Shown piece by piece: positions 53,674 through 64,000 of a DNA stretch of 64,000 bases. The DNA is from Termitomyces sp. T153. Taxonomy: Eukaryota; Basidiomycota; Agaricomycetes; Agaricales; Lyophyllaceae. Within the stretch, counting starts at the first letter, position 1. The number at the start of each line of letters is the position of its first letter. The translations under genes were made by a program, and so were the position numbers. A model generated the notes under the pieces. That model was not told where the DNA came from, did not search any database, and was given only the letters and a program-made list of their open reading frames with translations. The stretch lies in contig JACKQL020000124.1 in NCBI GenBank assembly GCA_018296165.2, positions 62,001 through 126,000 on the forward strand, in the 5' to 3' direction.

Positions 53674-54832
53674 TGTCAGGTTCTGCTGACCACAGGGGCT
53701 CAGCTACACTGGAAAAATCCTTACTAGGCAGACATGATATCCTGCACTGATAACTAGGCATTTGGAGAGGGTCTAGATGTAGGGGACTTGTGGGGATAAG
53801 TGAGGGGGAGTGATCGGAACAAGTCTGGAGTGGTTCAGTGGAGTCTAAGACAAGTTGTGGGGAAAGGGTTGGACTTGATGGGGGATCAGGTACAAGTCTG
53901 GAGGCATGTATTGAAGGTGCAGAGTAAGCAGAGGCTACATGAGTGATGGGAGTGGAGCTGGAGCTTGATAGGGGATCAATGGAAGTTGATGGGTTTTAGG
54001 GCTGAGCACATAGCAAGGTCTGGAGTTGGTTAAAAGAATGTTTGAGGTTTGTAATTGTAAGCACAGAGTTTATAAAGGTGTTAAGGTTGAAACGACTTGA
54101 ACATGATAATGGAAATGGAGTCAGATGAGACAAGATGGAGTTGAGACAAGATAGAGATAAGAAAAAAGACAGATTCTAGTGGAGATACAAAACAATAAGA
54201 AGAACAATAACAGAAATAGAGACAAGGCAAGACCAGGAGACTGAGATAAGACTGGGAGACTGAGAATAGAGGGAAACATAATACAGAACACAAAACACAA
54301 GATGGAAACAATCAGACCATAGGTAATGTTAAGCAATATCAAGACCAGAGTATGAGGTGCTACTCTACAACTTATATACTGACTACTGGAGAGCTCTGGG
54401 GGACAGTGGGTCTGGTGCTGGGGCTCAATGGAGCTGCACAGAGTTGATGGGTGTCAGTTGTGATTAGGGGACAGGCCACAGTGATATTCTGATGGGGTCA
54501 GTTGAGGACATGGGCCATCCCAGGGTCATTGTGATGCTCTGGGGTTGGTCAGGCAAACCAGGAAGATGAGCTGGTGATGTGCAGCAGAGTCAGGAATGGT
54601 GGGGGAGGGTCCCAGGGGCTCAGGAGAGTTAAGAGAAGCATTGATGGCTGCAGAGAAGGCATCAGAGTTAACCAGGGGGCTGTCAGGGTTTGCTAAAGAA
54701 GTGTTGGAGTTGTCTGGAGTAGGCATTGTAGGTAAACAAAGGTCAGAGGAGTTTGAGGGGACATTGGGGGTAACTCTGGGGGAGCAAGCATGTTAGGAAC
54801 AATGTTTGGGGGTCCAGAGAGTGGGCCATGAC
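53674..54832 (-). repeat. 5' LTR of G
   Basis: TGTCAGGTTCTGCTGACC to GTGGGCCATGACA, 1159 bp, with the conserved TTATATACTGACTACTGGAG block at about 54372. Followed by CAGAA, one transition from the left flank TAGAA. Confidence 0.82.
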
Positions 54833-55390
54833 ACAGAAGAACCTCAACATTCCTCTCCAGACATACAAATACTAACTCCAGAGCCCCAGCCAAGTTCCCT
54901 AGCACCTGCTAGGGCCCACTGGTGCTGCCCTACCTAGGCATGCCAAATGCCCCAATAGTATGGAATAACTTCTAGCCTGTCTGCCAACTCTCTGCACCTT
55001 GATGTAGAGATAGAGACCATGGACACCCAGCAAACCTGTGGAGTCACTGCTCTTCTAGATAGCAGAGCAACAGGACTGTTCTTGGACTCAGAGTTTGTCA
55101 GGTGCCATGGCCTGACCATGCAGCCCCTCCCCAAGCACATTCTAGTCTTCAACATTGATGGAACACTCAACAAAGCAGGCACCATTAGCTCTGTAGTTGA
55201 CCTTGTCCTCCTTAATTGAAATCATGCAGAGCATTCCATTTTTGCTATTACCAGCTTGGGTAGGCAGGACATGATCCTCAGTTTCACATGGCTTTGCAAG
55301 CACAACCCTGAAGTAGACTGGATCAAGGGCAAGGTAAATCATGAGCAGGTGCCTTCAGAAGTGCTCTGCCTATACTGCTGAGGACAGGGA
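54833..55390 (+). pseudogene. Protease fragment of family B element B3
   Basis: After CCTCTCCAGACATACAAATA (same start as B2 at about 9076): VTALLDSRATGLFLDSEFV, NKAGTISSVVDLVLLN-stop, ITSLGRQDMILSFTWLC, then frameshifted. It is probably the continuation of the gag at 31582-32115, split by G. Confidence 0.65.
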
Positions 55391-56147
55391 AGAATGCCAG
55401 GCTTGAGTTTGAAAGCTTGCAGCCTTCTGCGCTTGTTGCGGAGCAGGGTGCATCACAGAATGTGGGCAGTGGAGCTCCCTCCAGATCTCCATGAGTTGCT
55501 ACTGGTCCCCAGCCACCTGGTACCATGATGCAATCTTTTCATTGTCTGGCCAACCCTCCACAAGATTGTCAATGTGTTCCACCAGTGCAGGGTGCAGGCC
55601 ATCCAGAAGGTGAGGCATAACTGAAGGCCATTGGGGTAGGTGGCCTGCCCAACCAGAGCCCAGAACAAGTTGATGTACTCATCCAGCATACACTTTCCTT
55701 GCCCATACTGCTCCCTGTTGCATAGTGTCAAGGCAGTGGTTTTAGCAGGGTCTAACAGGATGAACTCCACATGCAAGTCCTTCTCAAAGGTAGCCCAGTC
55801 CAGGAAACTTCCAATACCTCTGGAGCAATGGAAAACTTGTAATGCATAGGTGGAGGCACATCCAGTCTTCATGTATGACAGTACCCAGGCTATTTTCAAT
55901 GTGTCAGAGTTGATGGCATCCCTACTAAGGTGGATGTAGGTGAAGCAGGATTGGAGGAAACATTCCTGCCAGAGTGGGAACCATTGTATGCATCTGGTAG
56001 CATGAGGCACAGTATCCATGGCTGTAGAGTCACCAGAGCCACAGAGATGGGTGCAGATGCAGTCAGGGCTGGTTCTGCAGTAGGAGGAGGTGCAGCGGTA
56101 AGAGTTAGGCATTTGAGCAGCACTTGGAGTGATTGGGAGATAAGAAC
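55391..56147 (-). pseudogene. Gag fragment of family B, opposite strand
   Basis: 219 open codons on minus (56112-55453): SCFTYIHLSRDAINSDTLKI, WVLSYMKTGCASTYALQVF, WATFEKDLHVEFILLDPAKT, MLDEYINLFWALVGQ. This is the retrotransposon gag core, without the zinc knuckle. It ends at junctions with the B3 protease (left) and E-type pol (right). Confidence 0.7.
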
Positions 56148-57088
56148 TACTCCAGGATCACCAAACCTCTCAATTGACTCATGCAGAAGGACACTCCTTG
56201 GGACTGGGACAGCAAGTGCCAAAGTGTACTCCTCCTCCTCAAGAAAGCCTTCACCTCTGCTCCAATGCTCTGCCATCTTGACCTCTCCTTACCAATTGTG
56301 CTCAAATGCAATACCTCCAACTACACCATCACCAGAATACTCTCCCAATCAGACTCTGGAGGCAAGGATCTCTGCCCCATCACCTTCCACACCTGCTTGA
56401 TGATTCCCATGGAGCTCAACTACAACATCTATGACAAAGAACTCCTTGCCATTGTTGAAGCCTTCTGCCAGTGGAGAGCCTACCTCAAAGATCTCTGCAC
56501 CACATCAAAGTCTACTCCAACCACAACAATCTGCAATACTTCACAACCACAAAACAGCTCAGCCACTGTGAAGCTCACTTATCCAAAACTCTCTCACAGT
56601 ACAACTTTACCATCCACTATTGCCTCAGGTGACTTGGTTCAAAACTCAATGCCCTCATTCAGAGGCCTGATGTGTAGCCAAAAAAGTTATTTGAAGCTAA
56701 GCAGAATGCATTCAACCGTTGAGTGGTAATCCCCTCTGAGCATTTGCATGCTGTGCTGATTATGAATGAAGAAGGGATCCTCCACCAAATTACAAATACA
56801 CTCCCAGACTCCTTTCTCACTCAGCACAACCCCCACAACAACTCTGCCAATGAGCCAACTATTGACAACCCCTTCACACTATCTTCAGACCACCACCTCC
56901 TACTCTGAACTGAACAAATCTATGCTCCAGACCACAAGTCCATTTGCCTCAACATACTGCAGCAGCATCACAATCACAAACTCTCAGGACATCCAGGAAT
57001 TTGTAAGACTCTCTAATTAATTTCCAGGACTTACTTTTGGCCAGGAATGAAGAAGGATGTCGCATAATATGTTAGGGCCTGCAAACCT
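56148..57088 (+). pseudogene. Family E pol fragment (RNase H region)
   Basis: Plus-strand copy of E1 30850-29985: [54 protein letters not shown], frameshifted SDHNNLQYF, LRMSTE-like tail, MNEEGILHQITNTLPDSF, then the integrase start ending GCCTGCAAACCTTGTC. Interrupted at 57089 by the LTR of a family B element. Confidence 0.72.
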
Positions 57089-57998
57089 TGTCACCAGAGC
57101 TGCTCCTAACCCTAGGGCAATGATTGCTGAGATAATATAGAGAACTCCACAGTTCTCTGGAGATCTCTGGGGTTCCAGAAAGAGCCCCAAAGACATTGAA
57201 CAAGCTGTGGAGGTGCTGGAACCAGTCACAGAAGTCAGAAATGGAAGTCCTCTGACATCACCCCCCCTCTAGCATGTGGCATCCCAATGTATGGGGTAAA
57301 AGAAATCCCTGATTGCTTGGTCTGCTGGTGAGATAGAGTAGATCCCTTGTATAGTGTGCGGGGCCTCTAGATGTCTCCAGTGGTCCTTGACAAGTCTGGG
57401 GGCATGTACATTCTCCCATGGCTCCCAGGAGATATCCTCAATCCTGAAGCCTTTCCACTTCACCCTGTATTGTAGTTGTCTCCAGAATAAATGGCTATCC
57501 AGGATTTCCTCCACCTCATATTCCTCATTGTTGTTGACTACCATGGGGAGCACCAGAGGTGATGGACAACACCCTGGAATGGGATCTTTAGAGGCCAGAG
57601 TTAGCTTGACTACGTTGAACACCAGATGAAGCTGGTGCTTTGCTGCAGGAAGCCAGAGTCAATAGGCCAAAGGTCCTACCTATCATTTCACTGTGAAAGG
57701 TCCCAACTGACAGTGCACCAGTTTTTTTGAGGGCCAGGTAATTGTAATGTTGGATGCATCCAGGTAGACTCAATCTCTGGGCTGATATTTGCACTCTGGA
57801 GTTCTCCTGCAGTCATAGTTTTGTACCATGTCATCCTTTGCCTTTGCCAGCACTGCTCAGGCCTTCTCCTGCAACCTCCTCATCTGGTCCACAAATTTGT
57901 TTACTGCCTCATTCTCCAAGGGCCAGGCCTGGGTCTCAAAACCCATATGTGGATGCTGTTCTGTGTCAAGGAAGAATGGGAAGAACTGGGTGGACACA
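57089..57998 (-). mobile_element. Family B element 3' end (B4)
   Basis: 3' LTR 57089-57257 (169 bp; minus start TGTCAGAGGACTTCC), polypurine tract CTAGAGGGGGGGTGA, chromodomain and integrase C-terminal part. It breaks at about 57998 into biotin carboxylase sequence. Integrase tail: QAWPLENEAVNKFVDQMRRL on minus at about 57900. Confidence 0.75.
57269..57622 (-). pseudogene. Integrase tail and chromodomain of B4 (open frame)
   Basis: 117 codons without a stop: MFNVVKLTLASKDPIPGCCP, EEYEVEEILDSHLFWRQLQY, RVKWKGFRIEDISWEPWENV, then VKDHWRHLEAPHTIQGIYSI. A full chromodomain with the aromatic-cage pattern (Tyr in EYEVEEIL, Trp in VKWKG, Trp in WEP). The best preserved chromodomain in the window, though the rest of the polyprotein is missing. 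Confidence 0.75.
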
Positions 57999-58742
57999 TG
58001 AACAAGGTTCAAACCAAGATGCATGGCTTCTGTAACTGTATGCTTGGCCTGATGAACACAAGAAAACCTCAGCATTTCTGAGGTAGATACTGATAGAGAC
58101 AGACTTTAATTCTGGTCTTCATCTCTAAGAAATAAAATGCTGCAGTTGTGTGGTTGACTAGAGATTTGACTGTCCATAAGCACCTCACATGAATAAATTG
58201 GAGTCAGGCAAGAGAGAAAGAAGATTAGAGAATTGTGCCTGCTCTCACATATGAACAGCCTCTCCTAGGCCATTGGCAACCACTTAGAGGGGATGAACAA
58301 CAAGCCTCACTCCCAAAGAAAGCTGTCAAATCTGAACTTTGAGATTGCAAGCTGCAAAAATGTACTTCTCAATAAAGAGACTGTTTATACCAAAAAGAGC
58401 CTATGAGGGAAACAGTCAATCACATGTCAAATGGAAAAGAACAATAAAAAGGTACCCTCACTCTAGTCTGGGTAGCAAAGAACTCTTCCTAAAGCATTAC
58501 CTTGCCATCACAAACAACCATATCAATACCCCTGCCACCTGCAGTTGATTTTGGAATGACAGGATAACCAATGTGTTTCACTGCTTCCAGTGCATTAACA
58601 GCACTGGCAAGTACTCCAATTGAACCTGGCACAACAGGAACACCAGAATCAGCAGCATGAGCCTCATTCTTCAACCCATTTTCTGAATCAAATCTGGACA
58701 GGCCCAAGCCATGTGATCCCAGATACAACAATGAGCAATGCT
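57999..58742 (-). pseudogene. Biotin carboxylase domain fragment (copy C)
   Basis: On minus: FDSENGLKNEAHAADSGVPV, PGSIGVLASAVNALEAVKHI, GYPVIPKSTAGGRGIDMVVC (the Gly-rich ATP-grasp loop is closest to the family form in this copy), CDGKVML-stop, then decayed sequence to about 58003 (SEMLRFSCVHQAKHTVTEAM). The right end is fused to the NTPase at about 58743-58785, deleting the N-terminal part and the linker. Confidence 0.72.
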
Positions 58743-61615
58743 TTAGAAACAACTCGGAGGGACATAATCAATGCACCTGCGCCCCTTCCTTTTTGTCCTT
58801 CCTACTGTCAACACCTGCTTCACTTCTGGCTGAGGTGCTTTCTTCTGTTTGGCTGCTAGGTTTCCGAGCTCCATCACAATTGTAATGTATGGGAGTTTTC
58901 TCCCGTTCTGCATCTGAGGTCTTGTGAAGAACTGGAAGGTCTTCTGAGCATCAATGAGAATGAACTGTTTGTCGACCCTGTCCTTTATTTGAATGAAGAT
59001 GGCCGACATTGACCATCTATTGGGATACTGGGAGTTATTAGTGGGAATCCACACAGGGATGACAAAGTCTGTCAAAGCCATATTCCTGTAGCCTTGAATC
59101 GCTGCAGCTCTGAGGAAAAGCAGGTATATAGCCTCGTCGGTGATTGTCGACTTGTCACCTGCCTTGACAAATTGTGTAAAGTGAACGTAGCCGTCTTTGA
59201 ATGCATCTCTAAGTGTCTCCCCTCTCAGGTTGCTCGGCCACACATCGAGAACATCCCCAATGTATTTCTCCGATATCAGGGCATGGAGAAAGTCCTCGAC
59301 GTGAATCATCTGGCTGAACGAGACATCACCACTGACACCACTGAGAACTGAATTGATGTGCTCATGATGAGGGTTCTTCAAGATAGCGATGTTGTGGGCC
59401 AGAGTGCAGAGCATCCTCACAACCAACTCCTCTCTGGTTCCCTTTTCAATTAGTCCCAATTCGAGCCATTGTAAGATAGCAGATGGTATATTGGTCTTGT
59501 ATGTTGCTATAATCATCTCGATTTGCTCCGCTGGCAGTAGAGTGGATTGAGTTTTTCCCAATCCTTTGGCATGGCACCATTTGAATATCGCACGGGCAGC
59601 AGCTTCTACCACAAAAGGTTCGGAAGGATATCCACCACAAAAATACTGTTGATGTTTTGGAACGGAGTAGACCATTCGCATACTACTGGTGACAAGAAGT
59701 CCTTCAAGGAAAACGGCCTCATCTTGGTTCGATTCAAAGCTCAAATCCACACGAACAGAAAGAGGAGGAATCAGCTTTTTAAGTGGAAATTTGCAAGATT
59801 TGTCCCGACTTATGTCTTCAAGGCGCAATTCCAACTTAGACATGGCATATTTCATTACTTCTTCATTGTCTATAGGCAGTGTATTTCCCAGAACAGTCCA
59901 AAATCTATGCAGTTTAGCATGAAAGAGACAAGGAAAAAACAAAGTCCAGTGGCTTACAAGGGACGGCCAAATCGCGCCATGAACTTCAACAAACAAATTT
60001 CTGAAGCGGAGTGGGTGCCTTCAATCACAAGGCTCGGCTCCTTCCACACATCAAAAGGGAGTTCAACAAAAGGAGCATTTATATTATCATCACTGCCTTC
60101 AGAATTAGACGACATAGGGCCAGGGAACCAAAAATTACGTGAGCTAGAGAAGGTCTTGGACAGTCTCAAATAAGTCGAGAGGAATAAGGCAAAGATGGGT
60201 GCATTCATCATGTATGTGAAGGCTTTGCACAGGCACTGATAAGCTGTGCGGTTTGGTTCTGCCGAAACCATAGTCTTGCTGAGATGGTGGGCTTCATCAA
60301 AATAGAAAACTATAACAGGTTGTGTGTCGGTCTGCACAGGTTCGATTTTCTTCAAGATGGAGTCAATAAATATCTTCACTGGAAATAACATCAGCCATAA
60401 GTTTTGAGGTGGTGGCAAGTGTCAGCGAACCTCAGTTTCGAAGATGGTCAAATTTGACATGCTCATCCGATATGTCTTCAAAACCTTGTAAAGGAGACAG
60501 GTCGATTGCTGTTGTATACATCTTGAGACGCTCCGGGCTGAAAGGGGGTCCAAGATATTCTTTCCAATCTGCCGCGACACGTTCGATTCCAAGCCCCGAC
60601 CTTTTCCAGAGATTGATCCAATTATCCACAAAGGCGATGATCTTTAACAAAAACAGGAGGTAGCGATGCTGAACATGAAGTTCCAAGGTTTCTTTTGTGG
60701 TCTTTGTGCAGAAAAAGCGAAGTAGCGGTTGACCGTCAGCCATATCACCCTGTGGAAAGCCTTGATCATGAGGGTCAGAAGAACGTATGAGATCAACCAA
60801 AGCAAAGCACCTGATCTATCTCCTGTGGGCCTCAAAACCATTGGGATCATGAAGACCAAGTCGGCGAGCTTGTCCACGAGCTGGGATTTACCTGTACCGG
60901 ATCCTTGAATGATGGCACAAAAATTTGCGTAGGGTCTCTTGAATGAGTTTTGGTACATTGTATTCATTGTGCCTTTCAAGAGTTCATGGGCATTCCCCAC
61001 ATACACCATCTTCTAGGCTGTTTTCACCGACTCTTTGATAGCTGAGGCATGCATTCGTCGTAAGTATTTAAGGATGGGAATGGGGTATTGAAGGATGGGA
61101 ACGGGACTAACTTTAGGGACTCACCAGGTTTCGAGTTGGATTCAGGTGTCGGAAGAGTAGGTTTCTTCTTGTCTTCCACCTTGACTACTAAAAGTAAGTG
61201 AAAAAAAAGGACTGGGGCAGGATGTGAGCAACGAACTGTATTTGATCAAGGCCTCCATTGAAAACTCCATCATCTTCTTCCCCGACTCCTTATGGTCAAG
61301 ATTCGGGTTGCAGAGATTGAGAAAGGTCCAGAGATAGGAGCCTGATGGCGGCACTGGTATGTCACTTCTACCAACAATGATTTGAGTGAGTTCCTTGATA
61401 ATTGGCAAGTAGCAGGCTTCAGATTTTTGCGGGGGGGTCTCGGGGTCCAATAAATCAAGCAGTTCATTGTACAGCTTGCTCTCCCTCGCCTCACGAAACA
61501 GCTCTTGAGCCTTTTCCAATTGGGATACTGGCTGTGGGTCCTGCTCCTGATTGGGTCGTTTGACCGATCCCTGAGGTTCAGATGAGCGTAAGTGCTTGGA
61601 AGAATGGCCAGACAT
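58743..61615 (-). pseudogene. Crinkler-like P-loop NTPase (copy C, broken)
   Basis: Same exon order as copy B: exon 1 from MSGHSSKHLRSSEPQG (61615), P-loop exon with GSGTGKSQLVDKLADLVF, the exon with GFPQGDMADGQPLLRFF, Walker B exon VIVFYFDEAHHLSKTM, and the last exon to QVLTVGRTKRKG. Lesions: Trp of TAWKTAYVG is TAG (61013-61015); the last about 180 codons are lost by fusion with biotin carboxylase sequence, adding RRCIDYVPPSCF-stop. Intron 2 contains a 20-odd bp duplication (AAGGATGGGAAYGGG at about 61070-61105). Many CG sites of copy B are CA or TG here (CCCGGAG to GCATGGAG), so decay has begun. Confidence 0.82.
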
Positions 61616-61680
61616 GATGGAAGTATGAAGTGGTTACTGCGGAGTTCAAGAGCATTCAAGTTCTATACACTTTAGGAAAT

Positions 61681-64000
61681 GTAGCTGTAGCGGTACCATG
61701 ACTAAGTCACCATTGCAATCTGCTGTATCTAATCTTCCTTATTCAATTCAGTAAAATTTACTTATCGTATTCCAAATCTCCCCATAGTATAAAAGGCTTC
61801 AGAATAGATGTATTAAGTAGCTTCTTGCAAATATAGGACTTAGAACAGTTCTATCGCAAGACTCCACTCTGTGTGACCGTACTCTGCTGTATTAGGCAGA
61901 CTACCATTACATATTTTGAACTCGTAACAGTCCTAACACACTTCCCGACTCGTCTACAGTGGGTTTACATGGCCTGATCAACCATCAACATCCTAGTGGT
62001 GAGTCCAAAAAAGTTCTCAATGAATACTGATGTAGAAAACAACCATTATAACTTCCGCCTGAGACCATCCACCATGTGTAACACGGGGATGGTCACTAGG
62101 ATAGGGGAAGCTTCTGGTAACATACCTGCGACTGCTCATCCTCGACGCAGCCGTGCCTCAAGTACAGGACCCCCTGCACCCATCTCCACTCTGGCAGAGG
62201 GAAAAGTGTTGGCAGCTCTGGCGGACTCTAAGGAAACCGCCGCGGCAGAGACCTCAATCACCAATATTTTGGATACATTGTTCCAGATGACATCAGAAGA
62301 GATGTTGGAAGGGATTAAAACTGAGTCATCCACTAGCGACAGTGACATGTTATATGGTTATAATATAAACAGAGAAATTCCAATCCCACCTTCTACAATG
62401 ACAAACCTGCAGGATAGAACAGGAGTGACTCAAGAAAAGCCTTGTCGATGGGTGGAGGCCGAGGGTACTCGCAATGAGGGCCAAGGGAGCCCATTAAAAG
62501 AAGTGGGAGCAAAAAAGGGGCTGGAGGCCCCAACTGAGGAACAGGGACCTGACAATATGACTACTTACTGAGATAAAGGCAAAGGACTAGATCCCCTTGA
62601 CTGGGGAGCCATTCAACTGTTAGAAGACAAAGTTTACCAGGAATACAGTGTCAGATCATCCAGGCATGTAGTATAAGAAGGGACAAACCTTCAACCCCAC
62701 TAGAGCCAGACCCTGAATCAACCAAACATGACAAAGAACAACAAGATACTGCCAAATGCAGGAGGGATCAGACAACCTGTGAAGTACTGCGGGATCACCT
62801 GCATCAGAAATGGGCATTAAAACAAGATATCAGTCAGCTCAGGAAGGCTCTAAGGAAGGAAACAAGGAATAAGAAAATAAATGGGTGTACAGGGTCAGAG
62901 CCCATCTTGGACAAGCTCTGGGACATGATAGGCAAAGTGACCCAGCGAGTGTGTGAAGTAAGAAAACATGAAGGGAAGGAAGGCCCTGCCAGGAGGCTTA
63001 AACCTGTAAATCAGATTAGCAAAGACAGCATGCTAGGCCATGCCTTTGACTGAATGAGGAAAAGGGGGGGCTCAGACTCATCCAAGCCACCTTCCTTGGA
63101 CTCATCAGATTCATCTGACAGTTCAGATGACTCTAGCTCAGAAAGCAGAAGCAGTGATGACACCTCCCTGACTTCAAATAACAAAAGTAGCACTGAAAGT
63201 TCCTCTTCCAGCTTCTCAGGGAATGATGAGAAGTGACAGGCTAGGTCCAGAAGGAGGGTAAGCAAGAGTAAGTGTAGCAAGAGAAAGAAGATGGCACCAA
63301 AGTCACTAATTAAACTGACACCTCCATCCAAATATGGGGGTGCCCCTGACTTGCATATATTTCTACAGTTTATGATGCACTGTACATCATATGTAAAATA
63401 TGGCCTGGTGCAGAGGGAGTGTCAAGTGCTGGTCATTTCTGAATTCCTAACTGGGCAAGCATGGACTTTCTATTTGTGAGAAGTATCCAGGGCCCCTGAA
63501 GAATGGACAATGGAGGAATTTTTCACAGAACTGTTTAACAATTGTTTCCCCATCAATTATAGAAATAAGAAGAGATATAACTTACAACACCTGCAACAAG
63601 GAAAGATGACAGTTTGCAATTATGTGGGGGGACTACAAGAACTTTTCACCATTGTAGGGTTGACCAACAGTAAAGGAAAAGTGGTAAAGTTGTTTAATGG
63701 ATTTTGTACCTCCATCCAGAGTGAGTGGCTTAAACCCAGAAACTTCCTGTTGGAAGAAAGTAGTGTCAAAGGCAGAGTTTATTGAGATGGTGGAATTAGT
63801 GGACCTTGGCCCTGACACCTCCAAAGTGAGTTACTGCCATAATTGAGACTACCCCCAGAACAGAGGGCAAATCTCCAGGGGTCACTCTGGCCAGAAAGGA
63901 AAAGGGTCAGGAGCAGCCCATCCACAAGATGAAAGAAAATAAAGCCCCTTGCCTTCAAGTGTTGGTAAAAAGACAAACAAATTCTCAGCTTACTCTGTGA
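61681..64000 (+). mobile_element. Ty3/gypsy element F, 5' part (cut by window edge)
   Basis: A likely LTR begins TGTAGCTGTAGCGGTACC at 61681, with TATAAAAGG at about 61790 and an end near GTAACAGTCCTAACA (about 61938). TGGGTTTACATGG (61959) may be the primer-binding site. A gag reading frame with many stops follows to the window end. The family differs from A, B, E and H. The start is 23 bp right of the end of NTPase copy C homology. Confidence 0.6.
61996..63820 (+). pseudogene. Gag of element F
   Basis: N-terminal part open for 191 codons (MVSPKKFSMNTDVENNHYNF, Ser/Thr/Pro-rich, acidic); a stop-rich stretch 62570-63050; a Ser/Asp run SSDSSDSSDDSSSESRSS (63100-63160); then the retrotransposon gag core: KLTPPSKYGGAPDLHIFLQF, MMHCTSYVKYGLVQRECQ, VISEFLTGQAWTFYL-stop, EEFFTELFNNCFPINYRNKK, YNLQHLQQGKMTVCNYVGGL, FNGFCTSIQSEWLKPRNFLL. 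This matches the gag core common in mushroom gypsy elements. Zinc knuckle not reached or decayed (CHN-stop-DYPQNRG at about 63835). Confidence 0.7.

Larger units (their letters stand above)
32116..54832 (-). mobile_element. Family E chromovirus G with nested insertions (model)
   Basis: Two family E LTRs of one subfamily (32116-33259 and 53674-54832) share details the 25364 copy lacks, such as ACTAGGCAGACRTGATATCCTG, and flank E-type internal pieces in minus-element order: antisense gene 5' part (33447-34129), antisense gene 3' part and pol end (38999-40474), integrase/RT/gag remnants (49867-53673). Flanking 5-mers are TAGAA (32111-32115) and CAGAA (54833-54837), one transition apart. Family A element D and element H interrupt it. 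The junction at D is not clean (about 35 bp of overlapping homology and 348 bp of extra sequence), so two E elements instead of one remain possible. Confidence 0.6.

Noticed and set aside
63054..63236. Ser/Asp-rich ORF as an independent acidic gene
   Set aside because: It lies between gag segments of element F and is best read as a linker of that gag.
1..64000. tRNA, rRNA or other structured RNA genes
   Set aside because: I saw no cloverleaf or rRNA-like sequence on reading, but short RNA genes could be missed without a covariance search.

Overview
The window looks like heterochromatic, repeat-dense DNA of a basidiomycete fungus, most likely an agaricomycete mushroom. Reasons: 50-62 nt introns, chromodomain-bearing Ty3/gypsy (chromovirus) polyproteins, and a multicopy P-loop NTPase gene of the Crinkler-like type expanded in Agaricomycetes. 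Most of the sequence is dead LTR retrotransposon nested in LTR retrotransposon. CG dinucleotides are very rare in these elements, and many stops sit where Trp (TGG), Arg (CGA) or Gln (CAG) is expected, as C-to-T decay of methylated cytosine would give. Three stretches stay CG-rich: NTPase copies A and B, the start of a divergent gene beside copy B, and a solo LTR at 14401-15586.

Layout. 1-5092: C-terminal part of NTPase copy A and its 3' flank, a non-autonomous LTR element (1271-3367, TSD CAGCC), and two opposed fragments of a biotin carboxylase gene. 5202-14154: gypsy family A fused to family B, plus an inverted A fragment. 14401-15586: solo LTR of family E (TSD TAATG). 16300-21310: biotin carboxylase pseudogene and the intact 6-exon NTPase gene (copy B, 1048 codons), both on the minus strand. 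21575-22170: divergent truncated gene. 22190-25363: second B element, broken in its chromodomain by family E element E1 (25364-31581). 31582-57998: nested block. A third B element (gag at 31582-32115, protease at 54833-55390) appears split by a long E-type element G (32116-54832), which contains family A element D (34130-38650) and the young, nearly complete element H (40475-49866); further B and E fragments follow. 57999-61615: a third biotin carboxylase fragment joined to a broken NTPase copy C. 61681-64000: LTR and gag of another gypsy family, cut by the window edge.

Main observations. (1) E-type chromoviruses carry a second gene opposite to pol, between pol and the 3' LTR; its product has a conserved cysteine cluster, a basic Pro-rich linker and a helical tail, and its intron donor GTAAGT is kept in two copies. 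The unrelated element H has an intact two-exon antisense ORF in the same position (41548-41935). (2) Gag of families A, B and H ends in Asp-Phe-stop over GGATTTTTA, with pol continuing in the -1 frame, suggesting a shared frameshift device. (3) The NTPase gene and a biotin carboxylase pseudogene recur together in the same order, so they were amplified as one unit.
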